Assembly: GCA_028565715.1 (NCBI GenBank)
Contig: JAOXYC010195576.1
Span: forward strand, 1-11,928
DNA from: Phoronis pallida
Taxonomy: Eukaryota; Phoronida; Phoronidae
Reading direction: 5' to 3'
DNA: 11,928 nucleotides
How positions within the stretch are numbered: position 1 is the first letter of the stretch; every line of letters begins with the position of its first letter. The notes beneath the pieces are model-generated. The model did no database searches. It was not told the DNA's origin and saw only the letters and a program-made list of their open reading frames with translations. Of this stretch, positions 1-8,800 are shown piece by piece. The position numbers were made by a program, and so were the translations under genes.

Positions 1-1932
1 TTTCTTCGCAAACATTATCATCGGAGGATTCAACGAGCGTGCGTAGCATGAATATAGACGATAACACAGACCCAGAGCTTGGTCACACTAAACATGAAAA
101 ACAAATTCACGAACAGTGCTCAGAGACTTCCGGGGAAAATGAGCGGGAGATTCACTTGTCATCCAGTACAAATACTCTAGTCAACCAAAGTGCTGATCAA
201 ACTGAACATTCTAACTGCACAGACATTGTTGATGGGTCGTCCCATCAGGAGGAGGAAGAGGAGGAGTTTGATGATAATCAGCTGTTTCAGAGAGAGGCTA
301 TCAAAATCTACGACGACCAAGGAAACCTGGACACGTCTGTGCAAGCTGAGGAAGTGGAACCCAAACCATTTCAAGATCAGAGTGACTTTGATATATTCAG
401 TGAAGAAGCCATGGATGAACTTGAAAGGCTAGGTGGGTCAATTCAAACCGAACAGGCTCTATTTTTGTTGCTTTAGTACATCTCATCAGGTGGCAGGGGT
501 GTATCATTTTGAGTCAGTTTTAAATATCTAGTACAATGTCCTTAACTTAATAAGTCAAATTAATTTATTTTTCATTGTCAAAAACTTGCCATCCATAGTC
601 AAAATCCACTTTAATGTTTAAACATTATTTTCATTAACCTGATAATTGATTTGACCATCCCCGTCTTTGATTTTAGGTCCTAGGCGGATGTCACAAGGCA
701 GCCTCGACTCAATGGGTTCCAACAACTCCGACAGTCGGCAAACCAACAAACCCTCACAGATGTTAGAAGCCACATTGAGGGATCAGGTGAAACGATATAG
801 TATGGAGTTGGAACAGGAAGTGGAGAGTTTCAATGAGAATAACCACGAAGATCAACTCTCTGGTAAGATCTCAAACTATTTGTGAGGTTGATTCACATCC
901 ATGTGATCATTAGTTGTTGATTTTTCCAAATAGTGAGCTGCCTTTACGTTTTGTATGAAATTTGAAGACAACAACAGGTTTTTAGGTAGTGTGTAACACA
1001 ATATCAAGTGTAGCAATGTGATCAACACCAAACGTCAAAATGTTGCTTTCAGAGCGTTATTTAGCTTTAACAGCCTTACAACCTGAGACTCAGCAACGTC
1101 ACCACCAATGCCCTTACCCCTTTTTCTTTTGAGTCTTTCACTAACCTTTCAAGATAGTTGATTTTTTTCTAAAATAGTCCTGTTTACTATATCTTATGAT
1201 GTGATTGCATTTCAGATTCAGATGAAGCTATGAGTGTTTGTTCATTTGGTAGTCGAGCTGATTTGAACCGACTTCATCACACCCCTGTACCAACATGGGT
1301 CAAGCCAGGAGTAGCTGTCAATGTGAGCTCATCAAGTGGAGGACCACTGAAGTCTGGAATAGTCCATTTCGTAGGGATGACAGACTTTGCAACTGGACAG
1401 TGGGTTGGGGTGGAACTGGACCAGCCTGAAGGTATAGTTGAAACTGGTTGCTCAATGCATGATTTCCATTTCTTTTTCAAATACAATAAACATTCTTTAC
1501 ATTGACAAATTTACAACCTAAATGCCTGCAGTGCAATTCCACGTGTTCAAATTCTTGTTACACCAACAAATATTCAACCATACTGCCAGATCTGTTAACT
1601 TACTGATATTCCATTGTTCATTATTTGTGCATTCAACGTATTGATTTCCTATAGCAAATTTCAAATTAATTCTTTTTGTTTCAGGTAAAAATGATGGTTC
1701 CGTAAAAGGTGTCCGCTACTTCAAATGTCGTAAGAGGCATGGTGTTTTCGTACGCCATGATAAACTTATCATGGACAAGAGGAGATCAAGTGTAGCTAAG
1801 AAGAACTCGACACCAAATTCAAAAACTGCCGCTAACCACACCGGAAGTGTCGAGAGGAAATCATCATTACAGTCATCATCTAACAGCTCTTTCATGAAAC
1901 CAACATCTGCTAGTAAAAACAAAAATAAATAA
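1..1932 (+). CDS. KIF13B: KIF13B / Khc-73 type kinesin-3, C-terminal part with CAP-Gly domain (partial, 4 exons)
   Basis: Kinesin-3 motors of this family carry membrane cargo along microtubules; the C-terminal CAP-Gly domain binds acidic C-terminal tails such as that of tubulin. The motor, FHA and stalk lie upstream of the window, and the exon is open to its left edge. Predicted exons are 1-432, 677-862, 1216-1431 and 1685-1932. All three introns have GT-AG borders (for example donor CTG|GTAAGAT at 863 and acceptor TTTCAG at 1215) and are phase 1, so the joined frame stays open to TAA at 1930-1932, giving about 359 visible residues. The first two exons encode an acidic then Ser/Asn-rich linker. 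The third and fourth form a CAP-Gly domain with the GKNDGSV motif, followed by a basic Ser/Lys-rich tail of about 45 residues ending KNKNK. Assignment rests on the C-terminal CAP-Gly and linker layout typical of KIF13B; other CAP-Gly proteins (CLIP, p150Glued, tubulin cofactors) usually carry it elsewhere. The family call is firm, orthology a little less so. Confidence 0.85.
1299..1773 (+). other. CAP-Gly domain, split by an intron at the GKNDG motif
   Basis: The first half (third exon) starts near VKPGVAVNV and includes the hydrophobic core string GQWVGVELDQPEG. The second half (fourth exon) begins GKNDGSVKGVRYF and ends HGVFVRHDKL. The glycine just before KNDG is the codon split by the phase 1 intron at 1432-1684. 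The key GKNDG groove residues are intact, so binding to C-terminal EEY/F-type tails is expected from what is known of the family. Confidence 0.9.
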
Positions 1933-2533
1933 AATGTGCGTTACATGATTTCAATTTTGTGATAAAATTTCAATCATGAATGTTTGTCTGAAGCAATGTG
2001 TAACTGATTTATTCCACATAGAATAAAGTGTTTATCTAGATCATAAGTCGTCGAGTAAATATATATTGTTGCTCAATGTAATTCAATGAAAAAATTGATA
2101 TTTATGGTAATTTTCTCATGACTTATTAGTGAGTTCACTCAAAAAACTATGAAGAGAAAAGGTAAGCCTGCTACCTGATGAAAAAAACAGACAATGGAAC
2201 ATTTCATTTGCCCTGATCGACAACAGCATGATACATTTTCTTTGAAATCTATTAAAGCAGAGAGCTTTTAAAATGGTTCTTTGATAAGGACAATTCTTAA
2301 AAATAGAGTTATAAGTCAACAGCCAATCAATGTTGTGTCATTTTCAATGTAATTGTCAACACAAATTTATTTGGATGCATTATTATGTCAATGTGATGTT
2401 TTATAATTTGATAGATATAAGTTAACTTTCCTGTAATGTTTGTAACAATATATTTAGGTTAATTAGCATTCCATCTTATTTGCATGAAAACTAATTGTAA
2501 TGTAAATTCTTTATTGAAGTATAGTCACTGTAG
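1933..2533. other. Kinesin 3' untranslated region and AT-rich intergenic DNA
   Basis: After the stop codon this stretch holds the 3' untranslated region (to about 2045) and then AT-rich sequence. I see no convincing exon, RNA gene or repeat. The one short open frame on the minus strand (2116-2319) has no recognisable protein features. Confidence 0.6.
2022..2027 (+). promoter_or_regulatory. Polyadenylation signal AATAAA of the kinesin gene
   Basis: A canonical AATAAA lies 90 bases after the kinesin stop codon, followed within about 45 bases by T/GT-rich sequence (TATATATTGTTGCTC). It is the first good signal after the stop and would give a short 3' untranslated region. Further AATAAA copies downstream (for example 4946-4951) could serve longer transcripts, but nothing in the sequence demands them. 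Confidence 0.6.
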
Positions 2534-2878
2534 TTAAAGATACCGTCTCCTCGTTGGTGAGGACCTGGGGTCAAAATTCAAATCAATTAGAAATGGTGTG
2601 TATAAGTCCGTAGATGAATATAATTAACTTGCATCTGAGTAAAAAAATTCAAAAAAATTTGTAAGGGGTGATTTGAGAGCTTTTTATCCTAAAAAAGTCT
2701 AACCCTGTCTTAAGACAGGGTTAGATTTGGATTCAAAAAGCTCCCAAATGCCCCTTTACAGATTAGTTTTACCAAGATGCAAGTATAGTTATGTTCGTCA
2801 AAGGACTAATACACAAAATTTCTAGTTGATTTGAATTTTGATGCCAGATCGTGACCAATGAGGAGACGGTATCTTTAA
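2534..2878. mobile_element. TTAA-flanked fold-back element (MITE-like near-palindrome, 337 bp)
   Basis: The left end reads TTAA then AGATACCGTCTCCTC; the right end is its exact inverse, GAGGAGACGGTATCT then TTAA. The complementarity continues with small changes and gaps through both arms to a centre at 2711/2712. There a perfect 28-bp palindrome (2698-2725, arms TCTAACCCTGTCTT) joins them. Matching arm blocks include TCAAAATTCAAATCAA, TAGAAAT, ACTTGCATCT and GAGCTTTTT. TTAA duplication is the hallmark of piggyBac-type insertion. However, the TTAA is itself symmetric and sits inside the inverted repeat, so a TA-duplicating element is also possible. There is no open frame, so it would be non-autonomous and mobilised in trans. 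Confidence 0.75.
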
Positions 2879-3410
2879 TGAATTTCATAATTTTGTTATC
2901 ATATTGCTAACTAAGTCTTATTTTAGGTGCTGACTAAGTCATAATCATGAACGAACAACATTTATTTCACTTTGTAATGTATAGATGCCAGTTAGTAGAC
3001 CATATTTGCCTTGAATAGAGAAAAAAATCATTTCAAAGAATACTTTGCGCAGCGGTTGTCTTAATACAAGAATGCATTGTGGGAAGTCCATTTCATTAGG
3101 AGAATTAATGTTTTGTTGAATTGCCAAAATCTTTATTTTATGAGAAATTTTCCTCATATTTTCGTAAATTTCGATGCATTCAACAAAGCATGTAAGACTT
3201 TTAGGAATTATGGAAAAAAATGAGCACTGTTACACATGTTTCCTAAAATCAAAAATTTACTTCTGTAGTATATTGTTAGAGGAGTAATAGTCTACTGAAG
3301 TTTGACTGTAATCGTGTTTCATCTTTCCAGACATACCTTTATTACATAATTTCTTGGGGGGATTTAAAGTCGGATTTGGACATTTCCCCTTCTGAAAATC
3401 TCGAATGGAC
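2879..3410. other. AT-rich intergenic DNA, nothing recognised
   Basis: No splice-bounded exon, tRNA or clear repeat is visible. A 70-codon open frame on the minus strand (2945-3157) has no known motif and is of a length expected by chance. Confidence 0.5.
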
Positions 3411-3550
3411 CCTGTTTCACCAAACTTTACTTACTTGGAATTGGCCAATGATATCACTTGCTTTGAGTAAAATGTGCAAAGTAAGTTAGAGCAAGCCATG
3501 TCATTGGTTAATTGTTAAAGCAAAGTGTTTGAGTGAACATTAATGAAACT
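3411..3550. repeat. Degenerate fold-back repeat
   Basis: The outer ends TGTTTCA (from 3413) and TGAAAC (to 3549) are inverse. Towards the centre, CCAATGATATCACTTGCT on the left matches the inverse of AGCAAGCCATGTCATTGG on the right at 14 of 18 positions. The spacer is short, around 3470-3500 (AGTAAAATGTGCAAAGTAAG). The arms are interrupted by small gaps. It looks like an old fold-back or MITE copy, but no target duplication can be defined. Confidence 0.4.
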
Positions 3551-4786
3551 GAACATGTGTAAAAACTATCTCCAACTATTTGAGCTGTCCTAATTAAAAT
3601 CTGTGCATAAAGCAGAACTGTAGTACACATATTGAACATTCATTAGTCAACATTGGTGCTTGTAATTATTTTCTCTTTTAATATATTATAATTTGATAGC
3701 TTCTTTGTTGAATACTTGTTTTCTTAATGGTATGATGTTGTGTTGATTTTAATAGCAATCAGACACATAAATGTGTAAAATGAATTTGTGTAAATATTAT
3801 AAGAACAAATCAAGTTTCACGAAATTGGTGTAATGAAATTACAAATTAATGTGGAATAAGACTGTACATAGTTGATTAATTAATTACATAAGATGTAGGT
3901 ATGTGGATTTCATAGTTAATAATTCTGCTTTATCTATTGTAGAAATAAGTGTTTAAAAATATGTTTTTAATCAGTTCCAAAGCATGTGGAATCATTTTGA
4001 GTTGCATTATTTCACAAGCAAATGAAATGGAAATTCACAAAATATTTGGTACATTTTGTGAAAAACAAAAACACTGAAATTACAATATTCTTCCTTATGT
4101 ATGACTATGCTCCAAACAATTTTTAAAATGAGTTGTTCACTAAAGTAATGTATGTTTTGTTCAAAATCAGTTTGATTGTGAAGTGTTTTAGGGTTGAGAG
4201 TTTACTGCATTTGTTTTAGTTGCTAAGAGACTGCCATGGTTGTGATGATTTTGTTATGTAGGTAAGGTTGGACAGAGATGTGTAATTAAGCTTGGGAGTA
4301 AAAAGATATGAAAATAAGAAAAATTCAAATTCATGAAACAAATATTTTAAGATAATTAAAATTTATGAAACACGTATTTTGATATATAAATTTCAAAGGC
4401 TCATTTTGGGGGGATATTACATATCTTTTCCAACAGTTTATGATAATATGAGAAAGTTTAAAGATATAAGCAATTGCCAAATTAATGATTATCAGTTATG
4501 ATTTCTTCTGTAAATTAGTTCAAAATCTGCAATTTCGTTGTATATAATGTGATTATAATTTACCCTGCTTAATGTCTGTATATATTCGGTACAAGTTGTT
4601 AAGTGTTTGTTTTATGTACAAGAAAGACTTATGTAAGTTTTATGTTGTTATCTCATCAATATACATGCTAACCTGAACTCTCACGTTTGTAATTCATTTT
4701 ATTTAGCAAGAAAAGCGGGAGAACAAGATTATCATCTTACTCAATTATTCTATAAATATGTTATTAACAAGTTACTGTTGAAATAG
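3551..4786. other. Long AT-rich non-coding stretch
   Basis: No exon, RNA gene or mobile-element protein is seen over more than 1.2 kb. The only structure noticed is a weak two-copy tandem repeat of 32 bp at 4329-4392, sharing ATGAAACA and TATTTT blocks (21 of the first 26 positions agree). The stretch may be intergenic, or part of a long alternative 3' untranslated region of either flanking gene. Confidence 0.5.
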
Positions 4787-5048
4787 TTAACGTTACTGTC
4801 CTTACATTTCAATCCATTCCAAAAAAGTTTTCTAGTACATGTACGGGCTAAGCTGCTTAATATGGAATAATGACCACATTTCTGAACTTTGATTTATGTA
4901 AAATATTTTTTGGAAAATTAAGAAAATGAGGTCAAAAATGGCCAAAATAAAACGTCTGACTGTTGACAGGGTTTTTAAAACAAAACGGCGTTTTTTTTTT
5001 ATCTTTTTTAAACATAAAATGGTTGTTAATGTAGGGACGGTAACTTAA
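4787..5048. mobile_element. Candidate TTAA-flanked MITE with terminal inverted repeats
   Basis: The left terminus at 4792 reads GTTACTGTCCTTACATT followed by CCATT at 4813. The inverse of the right terminus (ending 5044) reads GTTACCGTCCCTACATT followed by CCATT. The two 17-bp ends thus differ only by two C/T changes. TTAA flanks the right end directly (5045-5048) and the left end with one extra C (TTAA at 4787-4790). The interior is about 200 bp, non-coding, and has a run of ten T at 4991-5000. The ends differ from those of the 2534-2878 element, so this would be another family. Confidence 0.5.
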
Positions 5049-5386
5049 AAGTGTAACGAGCAAGATAAATAAATTAAAAAGACGTTTTCGGTTTCAATAT
5101 TTATTCAACAACTTCAGACTTTACTAACGTACACTGTTATCCTTTAATCAAATAATTTCACTATTTTAACTCAAAAGTTTAGCAATGACAATGTACATTT
5201 CTACAACTTTATTACATAGTTTTCATATCGTTAACGAGATGGACAGATTTTCACTTACAAAAATGGTCTTTCAATTTAACATCTTCAGTGTTTAACATCG
5301 AAGATGTTCTCATTATTATGGCAACATCCTAACTATTGAATTCTTCATTTCTGAACCAATGTCATAAGCTCCTGTGACTCTTACAA
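5049..5386. other. Non-coding DNA, possible distal 3' flank of the coiled-coil gene
   Basis: No gene is visible. On the minus strand, AATAAA signals occur at 5100-5105 and 5208-5213, which could end a long transcript of the coiled-coil gene. A small perfect stem of 9 bp (AACATCTTC at 5278-5286 with GAAGATGTT at 5300-5308, 13-base loop) is present; its role is unknown. Confidence 0.4.
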
Positions 5387-5500
5387 TGAATGGGATGTAA
5401 TATCACCTTTTATTGGATTGAAATCATAGAACGAGCCTTTGGCGAGTTCTATGATTTTTAAAATCCAATCCAATAAAAGGTTTATTACTGCCCATGAATT
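5387..5500. repeat. Long fold-back hairpin with tandem G-A core
   Basis: The left arm CCTTTTATTGGATTG (5406-5420) and AATCATAGAAC (5422-5432) pair with GTTCTATGATT (5446-5456) and CAATCCAATAAAAGG (5466-5480). The right arm has nine extra bases between these two blocks. Outer parts (AATGGG on the left, CCCATGAATT on the right) extend the symmetry. The tip is C-GA-GCC-TTT-GGC-GA-G: a three-base loop on a 3-bp stem, set off by a CGAG/CGAG step that would form two adjacent G-A pairs in RNA or DNA. On the minus strand it lies 320 bases past the coiled-coil stop and contains AATAAA at 5481-5486 and 5409-5414. It may be a fold-back transposon copy or a structured 3' untranslated element. Confidence 0.6.
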
Positions 5501-5800
5501 CACTTTAAATCACATAACATCGCCAATTTGCAAATAAATGTGGACTTTTGAGTAACCCTTTTTGAAAGTTTGACTGGAGTGCATAACGCATTAATGTTAT
5601 GTCTTAGTGATATGGCACTGAATACAAGGATAGTTATGTTTTTTATCGAACAATTTGCAAACCATTTACTAAGAACTATTAGTCGAAAGTAATGTCCGAA
5701 ACTTGTTTGGACATCGAACCGACAGTTGCTTGAAAATAATTGGACTTGATTTTCAACCATCTTTATAAAAATTGATACTAATTCTTCAACATTCAATAGT
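5501..5800. other. Proximal 3' untranslated region of the coiled-coil gene (minus strand)
   Basis: This follows the coiled-coil stop codon on the minus strand. An AATAAA at 5800-5805 overlaps that stop codon and is too close to be the likely end of the message; the next good minus-strand signal is at 5481-5486. The 98-codon open frame on the minus strand (5500-5796) lies downstream of the stop in another frame and shows no recognised motif. Confidence 0.45.
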
Positions 5801-8800
5801 TTATTGTTTTTTCATTCCTCCTTTCATCATTGCCATTATCGTCTGCATCTTCTTCAGTTCGCCTACCCTCTTCGCCAGCTCTTCCTTCAATTGTTTATTC
5901 ACTTCTACCAACTTGGCGACTTTAGCGTCACCCCCAGAAGCGCCCATTAATTCTTTCTCCTGTGTCAACTCGTTAATTTTTTCCTTTGCTTTCTTGTAGA
6001 GAGCCTTCGCATCTTCGATATATCCTGTTAACTTTTTCACCTTTTCTTCGGCACTAACATTTTTTGCTTCCAAGTCTTTTATATTCTGCGCCATTTTTTC
6101 AAGTTCCTCCTTTGATAATTGATTCTGTTTTTCCATTTCACTGCGTAGCTTTTCCTTCTCTTGATTTGACGTCTCCTGTAACTTTTCAATCTCCTTTTGC
6201 AATTCGCTCTTTTCCTTTTCCAAGTTCTTGAGCGACTCTTGCTGCTTTGCACCAGTCGCATCTTTGTTCTTCTTTGCACCTTCCAATTCTTTCTTGAGAC
6301 CTTGCATTGTAGCGTCTTGCTCTTTCTGCGCTGTCACCATTTTTTCGATTTCTGAATTCTTTTTTTTGATAGTCTGTTCCATTGATTTATTGTCTATTTT
6401 CAGTTTACCATTTGCGTTCTCTAAAAGTTTTATTTTGTCTTCTAACTCTTTAACGTTTCCCTCGACCCCACTTGCAGATTTGTCTAGGTTGTTTTTCTGT
6501 TTTCTCAGTTCCTTTATGTCATTTTGCAACTTTTGTGCTTCAGTTACAAGTTTATTTGCCCTCTCTTTTTCCGCCTTCAAAAGTTCATTTGCCTTTTCGA
6601 AATCTTTCTTGATTTTGGTCGCCTTGCCTTCCGCATCTTTATTTAGCTTCTGAACCGTTTCTAACTTCGTTGTTAGTTGCGTGATTTCGGTCTCGACTTT
6701 TTTCTTCTCTCTCTCGGTCGATTTTATTGTAGCTTTCAGCTCTTTGTTCTCGTTAGTAAGCTCTTCGATGACCTTCTTATCTGTATTACTGTTCAACTGT
6801 TCCTCCATGGACGCTTGTGCTGTTCTTTGGTCTTCTTCAAGTCGCTTTACTAATCCAAGGTTCTCAGCTAGCGTAGATTGAGCCTGCTTCAATTCAGCCT
6901 TCAACTGTTTAATAGTGTCTTCATTGCTTGAGTTCTTGCCTCTGAGAGTTTTCGATTCCGAAATTGTGGTCTCATTTTGGGATCTTTCCTTCGAAAGTTG
7001 TGATTTGAGTGATGTAATCTCGCTTGTCTGTGCACTGAATCCGTCGTTATACTTGTGTAAGGCCTCATCTCGTTGTGACCTCAAGTTTGCATTTTCAGCC
7101 TGCGTATCATATTTCTCTTGTTGAAGCTTGTTGGCTCTTTCACGTTCTTTCTGGAGCTGCTGATTCAACTCTTTCAACTCGGAAGCAAGTTCTTTCTTTT
7201 TGTGGCTATTTTCAGTTTTCTGTTTCACCAAGGTATTCTTATCTGCAAGAAGCTCTTTATTCTTTTCGTCCAGCAACTTGAACTCTGAGTTCAACTTTTC
7301 ATACTTTCCTCTCAACTCTTCTAGGCGACTCGTCAACGTTTCAACTATTGAAAGTTTACTTTTCAGTTCGTAATCAGTTTCATTCAGTTCGTCTTCTACC
7401 TTTTTTCTTGAAACCAGAAGTTCCTCGATTTCTTTCATAAGGCTCTGTGTTTTTATTTGTTCATCCCCATACAATCCTTCCTTTTCTTCCAATTGAGTTT
7501 TCCAAACCATCGCATGTCTATTGTCGTCTGTCATTTTTCTCGTTTTTTCCCTCTCCTTTTCCAGTAGTTTAATTGTATCATCTAGTTCTATTTCCAGCTC
7601 GTTTTTACGTGTTGTCATAGTTTCAAGCTTCTTTTCTAGCGCGGATATTTTAATGCAAAGTTCGTCCACTTGTCCTTGTAACTGAGATTTGTCCTCCATG
7701 ACGGTGTGAAGGCTCATGCGATCTCTGTGTAGAGATCCTGATGATGATTCAAGTTCGTTCTTCAACTCCGTAACTTTCTGCTCAAGTTCGAACTTCCGCT
7801 GACTCAAACTATCAACCTCACTTCTCAAAGAATCGATTTCTCGTTGGTTGTTTTGATTTGTTTCTTTGAGATACGAAAACGTATCCTTCTCTTCTTCCAG
7901 AGATGCTCTCAATTCTTCCTCATTCAGTTTCAAGCGTCTTATATTCGCATTAAGAAGTGTGTTCTCCTCTTGCTGGACCTCTAGATCGTTCTGAACAATG
8001 TGAAGCTTTGTCGTCAACGTTTTGATTTCCTTTCTCATATTTCCAGACTCTTCTCTGTCCTTATCCCAGACAATCTTCTGTTCTTCTGATTCACTCTTCA
8101 CCTTTGTCAGTTGTGTGAGTGCTTGCTTAAGATCCATCTCCGTACGATTGTGATCCAGTTCAAGCTTCCTCATACTGATGGTGACTCTTAAACATTCTTG
8201 TTGTTCTCGTTTCACAGTATCACTTTCCTTTGTCAGTGATTTCTGCAGGTCTTCAATTCGTTTCTCGAGTCCCATGACAATGTTCGCGTGATTCTTTATT
8301 TGCCTCTCCCAAAGTGTATTCTCAGTCCGAACTTGGTTATAATCTGCCAACAAATATTTCATTTTCAGCTCCGTGTTAATCACTGTCTCACGGGTCTTCA
8401 AGGCTGCTTCATTCAAAGATTTTATTATCTTTTCAAGCTCGTTTTTTTGACGCAAAATGTCGCCTTCTTTCCCATCGAAACTTTCGATTTGCTTTTTCAG
8501 ATCTTCATTTTCAACTGTCAAGCGTTTGACATTCTCTTTTGCATCGTGCAGTTCTTTCATAACCACTTCTTTATATCTTCCAAGCGCGTTATTTTCGCGC
8601 ATTAAAGTTTCGTTATTTGTTCGTGTGTGCGTTAGTTCATTTACTAACCTCTGGTCATGATCACGCTTTCTGATTATTTCCTTCAGTTCATCAATTTTGA
8701 GTTTCAGCTCAAATATTTCTCGTGAAGACTCGGATGTATTAGCAGCATTTGTATGATTCTTCTCCTGAATATGTTTGGTCAAACGTTTGTTTTCTTCCAA

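Noticed and set aside
433-476. Continuation of the first kinesin exon to the stop at 474-476
   Set aside because: A donor CTAG|GTGGGT at 433 in phase 1 matches the acceptor at 676 and the joined protein reads on smoothly; the extension is intron.
2175-2181. CTGATGA string as a hammerhead ribozyme core
   Set aside because: No following stem II, no CGAAA partner and no closing stems were found.
4991-5000. Run of ten T as the poly(A) tail of a retrogene insertion for the coiled-coil gene
   Set aside because: It lies 800 bases past the stop, inside the 4787-5048 element, and no matching target duplication was seen; a short homopolymer in AT-rich DNA is expected by chance.
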